From Forficula auricularia (taxonomy: Eukaryota > Arthropoda > Insecta > Dermaptera > Forficulidae), in assembly GCA_024734495.1 (NCBI GenBank), contig JALMQS010000278.1, forward strand, positions 806,001 through 870,000: DNA of 64,000 nucleotides, written 5' to 3'. A program made the position numbers and the translations under genes. A model generated the notes under the pieces. It worked only from the letters and a program-made list of their open reading frames with translations. It made no database searches and had not been told where the DNA came from. Numbering within the stretch: position 1 is the stretch's first letter; each line of letters starts with the position of its first letter. Shown here one piece after another: positions 1-10,023 of this stretch.

Positions 1-340
1 TTGGCAATTTTTTGTCTGTAATGGATAGAGCTAACAAACTGAAACTTAGCACAAAAGTAGCTGATTAATACAAATGTTTGTGCCAAATTTTAGCTCATTG
101 GCTACAATCATTCGATAGCGAGTCGTTGTTAAACCTTCGCAAGAATAAGTAAAGTTTGCAAGCCTTAGGTTCTGAGGGCAAAGGGGAAGCAAAAATTTGA
201 TATTTTGTTTATGGGCACAAAATTTGTAGCCACACCAGTTGTCCTCATTTAACAACATGATTTTTATCTGCTTTTTTGCATTATTCAACAGGAAGTTCTG
301 AAAACCTAGAAAGACTAAAATCTAATTATTTTTTCGTTTT

Positions 341-722
341 AGAAATACACCAGGGGTGTCATGGTGTGGTGCATGATTTCCATTAAATTTTAACCACATT
401 ACATTTTGCCCGTAGTGTTTATACAACCATGTGTATTCTTAAGCACAGAAGAGGAATACCCTACAGGCGAGTGGCGGCCATGCTTGCTTATGACGCCATG
501 GTCCATAAACTCAATTTCAGTTCCATTTTTTCGTTTTAGAAATACACCAGGGGTGTCATGGTGCGGTGCATGATTTCCATGAAATTTTAACCACATTACA
601 TTTTGCCCCTAGTGCTTATACAACCAAATGTATTCTTAAGCACAGAAGAGGAATACCCTATAGGCGAGTGGCGGCCATTCTTGCTTATGACGCCATGGTC
701 CATAAACTCAATTTCAGTTCCC
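341..722. repeat. Tandem duplication, unit about 197 bp
   Basis: Two consecutive copies begin with AGAAATACACCAGGGG at 341 and 538 and run through CATTACATTTTGCCC to CCATGGTCCATAAACTC. A diverged single copy lies at about 5020-5171. The short ORFs across it are not conserved between copies, so I read it as a non-coding dispersed repeat. No terminal repeats or class could be assigned. Confidence 0.7.
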
Positions 723-1425
723 GCCACACTGGTTTTGAGAGTTTTTTTTATTTCTGTCTTTTTTATTTTATCTATTTATTTTATGACTAAAATTGCGGCC
801 AGAAACCCATAAAATGCATAATTTAGAACATGTATTATAATTCTAAAAATTTCCGGAGAGGACCCCGGAATCCGAAGGTCACCCAGAATTTCAGCGTTCC
901 TTCAGTGCTAAATTTGCGACGACACCACTGAAATACACATTTTGGTTTTCTAAAAATTTTCGTTCATGAATTATAATATGGGTATCAGAATTTAGGCAGG
1001 AAAAAAATTATAGGTACTCGAAAACACTTTTCTCCGACTTTCAGTTATTTTTAAACACGAATAAGCCAAAATATTTAAAATTTTCGAGTGAAGTCAGAGC
1101 TCCAGCAGCCCGGCGAGCTTGTTGTTTCATAACTAAATTTATATAAGTATTATATATAATAGTAAAAAATTAATTTTGATATTTTAGATTTTATTTTTTT
1201 ATTTATCAAAGAATTTACTACTCATTAGATTAGCACTCCTAATCAGTAAAATTCACTTTTAGGCTTATATTTCTCTTTCAAGAATTAATATATAAATTAA
1301 CAAATAAATAATGTTTTACTGATATTTTTTAAAGAATTATATTTATGTTTAATTATAATACCAATAAAAATACTATATTATGATTTATCTTTTAAGAAGT
1401 AAAAATTTGAGAATATTCTATATCT
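723..1425. other. AT-rich non-coding stretch
   Basis: No open frame of interest, no splice-like exon and no clear repeat boundary is visible here. The sequence becomes strongly AT-rich from about 1130 up to the tRNA gene. Confidence 0.4.
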
Positions 1426-1498
1426 GTTTCCGTGGTGTAGTGGTTATCACATCCGCCTAACACGCGGAAGGTCCCCGGTTCGATCCCGGGCGGAAACA
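1426..1498 (+). tRNA. tRNA-Val (anticodon AAC)
   Basis: A complete 73-nt cloverleaf can be drawn. The acceptor stem pairs GTTTCCG with CGGAAAC, with A as discriminator base. The anticodon stem pairs TCCGC with GCGGA around the 7-nt loop CTAACAC, giving anticodon AAC. The T arm carries GGTTCGATCCC, a perfect B box, and the D arm carries GTGTAGTGGTTATCAC. No intron is present and the CCA is not encoded, as expected in a eukaryotic nuclear gene. A T-rich run follows at once and would serve as the Pol III terminator. It looks functional, not like a SINE head. Confidence 0.96.
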
Positions 1499-1520
1499 TT
1501 TTTGTTTTTTTTATTTTAAT
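1499..1520 (+). terminator. Pol III T-run terminator after the tRNA
   Basis: Runs of five and more T residues lie directly downstream of the tRNA-Val gene on its coding strand, the usual RNA polymerase III stop signal. Confidence 0.7.
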
Positions 1521-1714
1521 AAATTCCACTAAAATATTGTACTATTTATTTAATAATTGTGTTATTTTTTATTACTTTTAATAAAAAATATTTTTCACAT
1601 TTTAGAAAACCAATGAATGAATTCTAGTATCGAGACAATATACATATTTAATTAAATACTTAATTATATCTAATTATCTCTGGGTCTAAACTTTTTTGAC
1701 ACACAAACAATTAT

Positions 1715-2330
1715 TAAAATAAATTGGCACGTTCTGTTGTGGCCATCTCTTATATTTAATAAAATTATTTATAATCATGTAGTAGAGGGGGAGTTAGTTT
1801 TTGCATTTTTAGACTTCTGGGCGTCCACTGATTATTTCCACTGATTATTTATGTATACATAATTTGGTTGAGTTTGCTCAAATGGCATAGATTTTTAATT
1901 TTTACCCCCCCCCCTCCACCCCTCTTAATTTTGGGACGATATCCACCAAAATCTAATCAGCTCTTAATCTCAATGCATAAAAAATACGTGTGAAATTTGG
2001 TTTTGATATTCACACTAGTTTTTGAGCTAGCTCGTCCACAAAAATTTGGTAACGCACAGACTAACACACTAACCTACTAAAGGACTAACAGACATTTTGA
2101 CAAAACAATTATTATCTCGAAAAATATAATTTTTTCGATGTTCACTTATGAGGGCTTTTTTGTAGACCGAAACGCCATGGTTTCGCTCACCTTTTTTAAT
2201 CTAAATAGTTTCAGCTGTTTTTGAGATATTTCGAAAAAATTAAACAAAATAAACACTTTTTTCATGCACGATTACAATACTTGAACATACCTTGTATGGT
2301 AAAGTAAAAAGCACCATCCCAAAGAGAAAA
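1715..2330 (+). repeat. Dispersed repeat family R1, copy 1
   Basis: About 600 bp shared with 13378-13912, 25180-25797 and 48268-48860. Landmarks are GTGGCCATC, a C-rich run, GTATACATAATTTGGTTGAG, a TTTTGACAAAACAATTATT segment and CATGCACGATTACAATACTT. At the better-kept copies the ends read ACTTTACCATACA in inverted orientation, which suggests a non-autonomous DNA transposon. No coding capacity is seen. Confidence 0.7.
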
Positions 2331-2597
2331 TTAAAAGTGAGCGAATGATAAAAAAAACCTTATCTTTGTCGTCTTTTAACTTAGTGGACAGCATGACCAT
2401 TGAACAATAGATATGTGACAATTTGTGTTTTAGTTAAGCTTATGGATTTCTAATGAGAAAATAATTATCCCCTATGTTAACGTTTCGAATGCAAAGCTAG
2501 AGACCAGTCAAATTCGCACGAGCTGCTACGTGAAAACGCAATCCGGTTGTGGTCGCCTCCTTGTCTGGTGACTGCAGTGTTTCTAATAGTCTTTTCC

Positions 2598-2700
2598 AGG
2601 GCCGGATTTAGGATCTAGGGCCCCTAAGCAGAACCTGTGGCGCGGGCCTTACCGGAGAATTTTTTTTTAATTAACCTAAAAAACGCATTTTCGGCAATTA
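2598..2700. mobile_element. hAT-like terminal fragment
   Basis: The segment starts CAGGGCCGGATTTAGGATC, a typical hAT-superfamily terminal sequence, followed by GGGCCCC. I found no partner end or 8-bp duplication, so this is probably a truncated relic. Confidence 0.4.
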
Positions 2701-2777
2701 TCCAATTAAAAACTAAAAATAAACGTGCATGTCTATTGAAACCATGTTAAATCTACTCTTATTAAACGAGCAAAAAT

Positions 2778-2960
2778 TGTTTCACAAAGAGAAACAAAGA
2801 GGTTGTCCTCTGCTTGATGCAAATAAACATACACACATATATATCGAGATGATATATCTGTATATATATTATATATTATTTATTTGTTTGAGACTATAGT
2901 TTCGAAGACTTGGTCTTCATCATCAGTCTTTTTTAATTATAAATGTTGTTTTTCATGGAG
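2778..2960 (-). mobile_element. Penelope/retrozyme-like repeat with hammerhead motif
   Basis: A single arm of the repeat seen in facing pairs at 51180-51590. It begins AAAGAGAAACAAAGAGGTTG and contains, on the minus strand at about 2888-2930, a hammerhead-like core: CTGATGA, a GAAGAC/GTCTTC stem II, GAAA, then CTATAG and TC. The hammerhead reading follows from the motif order; membership of a Penelope-like or retrozyme family is inference. Confidence 0.55.
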
Positions 2961-3287
2961 TCAATATCGTATGGATATTGAAAATGTGATGTTCTTTTAC
3001 TGGTTGGCAGCTTAGAATTAAAGACATTCTTTTGGTTCACATTCAAATATAACCATATGTTTCCCTTTCTCCTTGTTTTACAAAGAGATAGGCTGACAAT
3101 GGAAAGGGGGTTTGTTTTTCTTTTTTCTTTTATCTTTTGTTAGCAAACATCTTAAGCAAATTGCTATTTGATAATTCAATTTGGCTGTTCAAACAAAGTT
3201 TTGAATTTTTATTGAATGATTTCAAAATTTCTAACGATTCAATTGCGCTAATTAATTTTGGGTTTCTTTCTCCTTTTATTAATCTAA

Positions 3288-3383
3288 CTAGCTGCAATGC
3301 CGCCTTCGGCGGCCCTCTTGCTAGCCAGGGGCACGCCCCTTGGACCCCCAGCCCTCGAACCCCCCCAAACCCCCGCACCATGC

Positions 3384-3432
<49 letters not shown>
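3288..3432. repeat. GC-rich insert followed by an (AT)n microsatellite
   Basis: Positions 3288-3386 are strikingly GC-rich (GCCGCCTTCGGCGGC, then C-rich runs) inside AT-rich DNA, followed directly by about 46 bp of alternating AT. The base-composition jump suggests an inserted element tail. The two overlapping ORFs here translate the AT run as alternating Tyr/Ile and are not genes. Confidence 0.6.
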
Positions 3433-3436
<4 letters not shown>

Positions 3437-5019
3437 ATGCCTTCCGGGAAAGAGTGATTGTTTGAATTTAAATGTTCCGCAAAAGAGTTTTCATTCTTTT
3501 TATTTTTAAAATCCCTAATATGTTCATTTAATCGAATTTTCAGATTCCTCTCTGTTTTCCCTACTTAGATCGCTTAGCAAACTTTGCATATCAAACTATA
3601 AAATCCTTCTTTTTCTATATTTGGTAATTTGTCTTTTTTATTTGAACCTAAATCTTTTCCTAGAGTAATTGGAGTTTTAAATACTGTGTTGAACCATAAT
3701 TTTTTCATTTTTTGTTTTAATTTTTCCGAAATTTGTCCATAATATGGGAGAACTATCTTAGGATTTTCTTTTTCTTTTTCATTCTTTTGTGAATATATTG
3801 ATTCCAGAGTTGATTTTCAATTTTTTTATATAACATTTGGTCTATAAGGCTTGCCTCGTACCCATTATTTACCGCGATTTCTTTAAAGAAAACGTATACA
3901 AAATAATACGGATGCTCATTTCAATAAATATAGTCACAAGCGTAATTCTTAATTGAATTTTATTAAACAATTTTGTTTGTCATATTAAATTGAAGGTAAT
4001 GGTATGTCTGCATGTATTATTTCTAGTTGAAGTAAGGAAACAAATTAATTGAAAGATTTAGTTGATTGTATCGGATTTTATATTATTCAGCAACTAGTAT
4101 TTAAATACTTTTATTTACATAACTGGTTACAGATATGGGCAAATAAAATAATTAACATTATTACTACTATTATTACACTTGTGGATAAGTAAGTGTTCAT
4201 TAAGGTAATGTTTGTATTGTATTTGAGCTAGCCCGGGAATTTCATCTCGAATCGAAACAAATTCTAAAAAGTTTGAGCGCCGGTCGTTCACTGGGAGTAA
4301 TTCACCTGGTGAAAGGTTACTGTCGTGATAATGACCCAAATCGAGAGCCCGCCTTTCCCCTGATCTTGGCTACCAAGCAAATTCCCAACTAAATGCATAA
4401 TCTCCATAATTACTGGAATAAGCCTTGGTTAATGCTGCACGTCACTTCTCGGTTCTTAATGACTATTTTGCATCAGATCTGATAGATACAACTTAAGAAA
4501 TTCCTTAATTAGATAATTATTCATTTTCAATTATAAAAACAAGTTTAATAAATAGTAAATTTATAAGCGAGCATATTTGAGATTCTTCATTTAAATCGTG
4601 GAGTTGGAATATCTGAAATGGAATCGGCCACCGCCCACTTTTCAGTTCAGATCCGTATGCCATAGACCTTAAAATGCCGTTAAAATGACTCAATTGGTGA
4701 CGTTAAGCTTTTAAACAAAAACTTTCATAACTGTATTTTGTAAATAGGGTGGCTACAAACTTAGACAATTTCACACGTTTTTGAATGGAAGATCCAGTCG
4801 AGGGAATCTATATAATTAATTTTAAGTTTAAGTCTTTTGAGGAGGAAACTCTTATGTCCTCCTAGGCAAAAATATTGAGCTAGGACTTTTACTAAATTAT
4901 CATGGATATGTGAAGGTGTGCAAGAAACCAGTTCCACCCAACCGATTGAGCTGATATTTTGCACATACTTTTGGCACTGGTGACAATAGAATTTAGTATA
5001 CTGAGCTATGGATTTTTTT
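3433..5019. other. Non-coding stretch without recognised features
   Basis: Only short unconserved ORFs, with no motif I recognise, no tRNA-like fold and no clear inverted repeats. Confidence 0.4.
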
Positions 5020-5171
5020 TTATGATTTCCATGTAATTTTAGCCATATTACATTTTCCCCTAGTGCTTATACATCCAATTGTATTCTTAAGGACAGAAGA
5101 GGAATACTCTACAGGCGTTGAGTGGCGGCCACGTTTACCTATGACTCCATGGTCCATAAACTCAATTTCAG
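5020..5171. repeat. Diverged copy of the 341-722 repeat
   Basis: Shares the blocks CATATTACATTTTCCCCTAG, AGACAGAAGAGGAATACTC-like sequence and CCATGGTCCATAAACTC with the tandem copies near the left edge, at clearly lower identity. Confidence 0.65.
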
Positions 5172-5173
5172 TC

Positions 5174-5422
5174 TATATATCGCTTGTGGGCTGCAATAGT
5201 GGCAAAGTTCAAAAAATCAAGTTTTGAGATAAATGCGTTTAAAGATTTTATGATCGTAAACAATGCTCTTAATTGATGAGACACTTCTGTCATCTAGCAG
5301 TCAAATATTAAACTAAGAGATATGCCAGTATTGCTGGTTGAAAAAACGTAGTTTTCACATTTTGATATGTGTTTAGTCCAAAAATTGCATTTTTTGAGTT
5401 GTGCCACTATTGCAACCCATGA
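5174..5422. mobile_element. MITE with TATATATCGC inverted ends
   Basis: The left end (TATATATCGCT, then TGCAATAGTGGCA) is matched in reverse complement at the right end (TGCCACTATTGCAACCCATG, AGCGATATATA). The 249-bp interior is non-coding. The terminal TA could be a mariner-type TA duplication, but flanking AT richness makes that uncertain. Confidence 0.6.
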
Positions 5423-7205
5423 GCGATATATAATATAGAACAATAGAAATATTATTCATATTAATTTTCGTAGTCCTCACGAAATATTTGATAAACCACT
5501 TGAATTAATAAATCAACTGTTGTGTTCACCACCCGACTTTCACATTTTCATTTATTTGAAATCATCACGACACTGCTAATTTACACCCCCTTACTTTATT
5601 TCGTTTTTTTTTATTTTCTCAAAAACGGCTCTAACGATTTGTTTTAAAAATTAGTCTATTTATCAAGTGTCATGAGTTATTAGTTGTGTCAAATTTTTAA
5701 TCCCATTGAAATAAAGGAAGGGGTTGTAAAGTATTAGTGTCGCGGCCCGCGCCATAATATAGAACGCGGCGTTAAATTTTCCTAGAGCCGCTCTATTTAA
5801 TGATAAGAGTTGGACTTAACACTGTACAATCCATTTTACCACCCATCTCTATAAAATAAATTAAAAAAATAAAATCTGCAGAACGTGATCGGCTTACAGT
5901 CTGTACGTTCTCTCGGTCTAACATTTCATATCGCAATGCAATTTATAAAAGAACGAGACTAAAGCAGTGAAACAATAACCATTAGATTGAGAAAGAATGA
6001 GCTATAAAGCTGTGACATGAGACTTCGCTCAACAAGTAATCTCCTTGAGCGGCATACAGATGAGCTATCATATCGAAAAAAAAATCAGAGAAATGCCGAG
6101 TGCAATGGAAATTCCCAAGAGTTGGAGGTGAATTCTCTCACATTCTAACTAAATCGGATAGAAAATTAATCCTCTAATGTACCTTTTTTAAAAACAAAAA
6201 CTAAATTAAACAAAAATAGGATTCAAAAATAAAATTAGAGTTTAATTAATTATTATAAATACTAGTATACCTATGATGTCCCTGAGCATGTACTTACTAT
6301 TAATAAAGTGAAGATTTTGTGTAGTAAATTGAATCGATTTGTCGAGCTTTCTTCAGGTAAGTTGTAAATGTATAATATGAGATAGTGGCTTATAAGGTGT
6401 AGATCTCAGAGATAAGGGAAATACGGTTAAAGAAGAGAGGTAGGTGAATGGGTGAGCTAGTGAGTAGATAAAATAATTACATAATTTAACAAGGGCGGAC
6501 AGGCCATATGGAAGATGTGGAAAATTCCACATGGACCTTATACAATTTGGGTTAAGTAATAATAAGGAGAAAAATACTTTTCTCATCCTTTAGGGCCAGT
6601 CCACTCCTGTTGGATAAGGTGAAATGTTTAAAGTGAGAAATGATAGAGCAATATTATAAGACAATAAAATTTATTGGTATAATCAAGACAAAAAAATTAA
6701 GTTATGATCAAAGAGGGAATTTAAAATATTAAAATGAATAAATAAATGATATTTATATGGACAAGTGAAGTCATTTGTGTTCTTCCGTCCTGACAGGTCC
6801 GAGTGTGTTTATAATAGAAGATGTGTGTTTATTCTTCTTCTATTAGCCACCTCGTTCGAAAGAAAGGGCTTACGTTTAGATTTTTAGAGTCAACGGAAAT
6901 AAAATTAGCTCTCTTAAATAAAACGAATATACTAAATAATCAATTAGAAGTTAAGAAAAGTACAATCATTGATTACATTCTTTAAATATTTGCAAATTTG
7001 TTTTAATTAATTCTTCCTCCCCCCCCCCTACACCTACCTGAGTGTAAATTCTCATTTCTCAGAAGGCCATTCAAAATTAAACAAAATAGACTTTCCTACC
7101 TTTCTCCCTCCACTAATTTTAAATATTTACCCTTTTATTATCTTAAAAATAAATTTTGCCATTGACTTATATTCAAATTCGACTTATCCAGGTCAGTTAT
7201 TTTCT
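5423..7205. other. Non-coding stretch, no gene seen
   Basis: Moderately AT-rich sequence with C-runs near 7020. ORFs are short and carry no family signature. No repeats with defined ends were recognised. Confidence 0.35.
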
Positions 7206-7208
7206 GTT

Positions 7209-7249
7209 TCTCCTGAAGATGGGTTAGTCACCCGAAATATATATCGAGA
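7209..7249 (+). ncRNA. Hammerhead-ribozyme-like motif
   Basis: The segment reads in the order expected of a type I hammerhead. Stem I strand TCTC (7209-7212) is followed by core CTGAAGA (7213-7219), one extra T, stem II GGGT/ACCC (7221-7224 and 7230-7233), GAAA (7234-7237), a palindromic TATATA in place of loop III, then T and C (7244-7245). The other stem I strand GAGA (7246-7249) pairs fully with TCTC. The extra residue between the core and stem II is unusual but recurs in the other motifs in this window. Activity is not shown. Confidence 0.55.
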
Positions 7250-7317
7250 TTAAAGATTCTCCAAAAATAAATGCGTTTTATTTTTTATATCTTAATGTGA
7301 AACCTACCAAGTATTTT

Positions 7318-8284
7318 TTATCCAATAATTATTACATCATATTAAATTATATTCCATTATATTTCATTATATTCTATTATATTGGATTATATTCAATTAC
7401 ATTCCATTATATTTCATTATATTCTATTATATTGGATTATATTCAATTACATTCCATTATATTACATTATAATCCATTTTATTACATACATTAAATTATA
7501 TTCTTAGTAGAACAATGTTTCAAAATATATGGTAACTATATAGTGCCTATATAGATTCTGAAAATCTATATAGGCACTATATGGTTACTATATAGTTTGA
7601 AACATTGTGCTAATAGAGATTCCATTAAATTCGATTATATTCCATTATATTCCATTTAATTTCATTATATCAAATTATATTCCATTACATTCGATTTTAT
7701 TACATAATATTAAATTATATTCGATAATATTTCATTATATTCCATTATTTTCGATTACATTCAATTACATTAGATTATATTGCATTATATTCCATTTTTT
7801 ACATCATATATTCCATTTTATTTCATTATATTTTTTCGATTATATTCCATTATATTCAATTATATTCAATTATATTCCATTAAAATACATTATATTCCAT
7901 TATATTGCATTTTTTTCGATTATATTCCATTATATTCAATTATATTCAATTATATTGCATTATATTCCATTAAAATACATTATATTTCATTATATTGCAT
8001 TATATTCCATTATATTTCATTATATTGCTTATATTCCATTATATTTCATTATATTGCATTTTTTTCGATTATATTCCATTATATTCAATTATATTACATT
8101 ATATTCCATTAAAATACATTATATTCCATTATATTGCATTATATTCCATAATATTTCATTATATTCTATTTTATTTCATTATATTATATTATATTTAATT
8201 TTATTACATAATATTAAATATTATTCCATTACATTCTATTTTATTACATCATATTTAATTATATTCCATTATATTCGATTATAT
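7318..8284. repeat. AT-rich satellite array, left block
   Basis: Degenerate tandem repeat of short units such as ATTCCATTATATT and variants (ATTGC, ATTCA, TTTCA), built on a 5- or 10-bp step. All frames stay open for long distances and give Tyr/Ile/Phe/His-rich translations, including a 250-residue ORF, which is an artefact of the repeat. A 110-bp foldback element interrupts it at 7505-7614. Confidence 0.95.
7505..7614. mobile_element. Foldback element inside the satellite
   Basis: Nearly perfect palindrome: CAATGTTTCAAA and GGTAACTATATAGTGCC on the left are mirrored as GGCACTATATGGTTACTATA and TTTGAAACATTG on the right, with only about 6 nt in the turn. Probably a small hairpin MITE. Confidence 0.6.
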
Positions 8285-8480
8285 AGGAATCGGATTAGCC
8301 GAGAGCTTAAAGACACTAGCCTTCTAAGCAGGAGCCCCGGGTTCGAGTCTATAATCTGATTCCTAGTCACCAATCCGTCTGGCAAGCGTGGTAACTTGAT
8401 GCCAACTCCTTCCATTTGATGGAAGAGGCCTATATTCAGCAGTGGATTGTCGCTATCGACAGGCTGATGATGATGATGAT
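8285..8480 (+). mobile_element. tRNA-derived SINE with (GAT)n tail
   Basis: The head folds like a tRNA: GGAATC pairs with GATTCC, and GGTTCGAGTC is a B box. The body contains GGCCTATATTCAGCAGTGGA, resembling the 3' region shared by arthropod SINEs and their partner LINEs, and the element ends in (GAT)n. The 12-mer ATTCGATTATAT occurs directly on both sides (8273-8284 and 8481-8492), consistent with a target-site duplication, although it lies in a repetitive satellite. Confidence 0.8.
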
Positions 8481-8501
8481 ATTCGATTATATTGCATTTT
8501 T

Positions 8502-8540
8502 AACCGACTTCAAAAAAGGAGGAGGTTCTCTATTCGATTG

Positions 8541-8576
<36 letters not shown>

Positions 8577-9051
8577 TGCCTATGTTACCTCATATCTCCG
8601 CCAATTGTCAACCGATTTTGAAAATTTTTTTGCATTGGGTCCAGTCTAGCTTCCGATTGGTCCCATTTTTTTTCGATTTTTTTTCATAGGTATTAGACCT
8701 TTTTTATTAGGTTTGTTTAGGTTTGTTTAGACCTAACCTCTTTGTTTATGAACCGATTTCGATGGTTCTTTTTTTATCCGAAAGGGGGTGTCTTAGGGAT
8801 GGTGTCATATTAATTTGGTCAAGTTCTGATGATATAATCACTATTAATAACATCACTAAAAAGAGAAAAATAAAAATTTTAAGAAAAAATATAAAAACCG
8901 ACTTCAAAAAATTAAGTGCAACAAATATAAAAATACACTAAAAGGTATAAAATAATTATTATCTTATTTAGTTACAACTAAACGACGAAATATTAACACG
9001 AAATTACTTTTTAACCGACTTCAAAAAAGGAGGAGGTTCTCTATTCGATTG

Positions 9052-9087
<36 letters not shown>

Positions 9088-9522
9088 TGCCTATGTTACC
9101 TCATATCTCCGCCAATTGTCAACCGATTTTGAAAATTTTTTTTGCATTGGGTCCAGTCTAGCTTCCGATTGGTCCCATTTTTTTTTCGATTTTTTTTCAT
9201 AGGTATTAGACCTTTTTTATTAGGTTTGTTTAGGTTTGTTTAGACCTAACCTCTTTGTTTATGAACCGATTTCGATGGTTCTTTTTTTATCCGAAAGGGA
9301 GTGTCTTAGGGATGGTGTCATATTAATTTGGTCAAGTTCTGATGATATAATCACTATTAATAACATCACTAAAAAGAGAAAAATAAAAATTTTTAAGAAA
9401 AAATAAAAACCGACTTCAAAAATTAAGTGCAACAAATATAAAAATACACTAAAAGGTATAAAATAATTATTATCTTATTTAGTTACAACTAAACGACGAA
9501 ATATTAACACGAAATTACTTTT
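8502..9522. repeat. Two direct copies of a 512-bp repeat
   Basis: Copies begin AACCGACTTCAAAAAAGGAG at 8502 and 9014. Each has a poly(T) run of about 30, then TACCTCATATCTCCGCC and a shared body ending ACGAAATTACTTTT. The two are nearly identical. The AACCGACTTC opening resembles a repeat seen in many arthropod genomes, but I cannot name its class. The 72-residue ORF in copy 1 is not intact in copy 2. Confidence 0.8.
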
Positions 9523-10023
9523 TGAAGTTGGTGCCAAACATATACCTTTTATGAATCGCACTCGACGGATCTTACTTAGTACGTTTGGTGGGTACGCTCG
9601 CTTATAGGTATAGTTTGTTTGGCACCGACTTTAAAAAGTAATTTCGTGTTAATATTTCGTCGTTTAGTTGTAACTAAATAAGATAATAATTATTTTATAC
9701 CTTTTAGTGTATTTTTATATTTGTTGCACTAATTTTTTGAAGTCGGTTTTTATTTTTTCTTAAAAATTTTTATTGAAGTTGGTGCCAAACATATACCTTT
9801 TATGAATCGCACTCGACGGATCTTACTTAGTACGTTTGGCGGGTACGCTCGCTTATAGGTATAGTTTGTTTGGCACCGACTTTAAAAAGTAATTTCGTGT
9901 TAATATTTCGTCGTTTAGTTGTAACTAAATAAGATAATAATTATTTTATACCTTTTAGTGTATTTTTATATTTGTTGCACTTAATTTTTTGAAGTCGGTT
10001 TTTATTTTTTCTTAAAAATTTTT
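9523..10023. repeat. Two 251-bp units inverted relative to 8502-9522
   Basis: Each unit starts TGAAGTTGGTGCCAAACATA (9523 and 9774), contains the facing end TTTGTTTGGCACCGACTTT, and continues with the reverse complement of the tail of the preceding 512-bp units. The tail of copy 2 and unit 1 can therefore fold into a hairpin of about 130 bp per arm. Confidence 0.8.

Noticed and set aside
3130..3509. Overlapping ORFs of 70-106 residues on both strands
   Set aside because: They cross the GC-rich insert and the (AT)n run; Tyr-Ile repeats come from the microsatellite.
7607..8359. 250-residue ORF rich in Tyr, Ile, Phe and His
   Set aside because: Pure translation of the AT-rich satellite; neighbouring frames give the same kind of ORF and it runs into the SINE.
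8285..8368. Possible second tRNA gene
   Set aside because: tRNA-like head of a SINE: the acceptor stem is imperfect and a SINE body and (GAT)n tail follow.
8723..8941. 72-residue ORF in the 512-bp repeat
   Set aside because: Broken in the second, nearly identical copy; no family resemblance.
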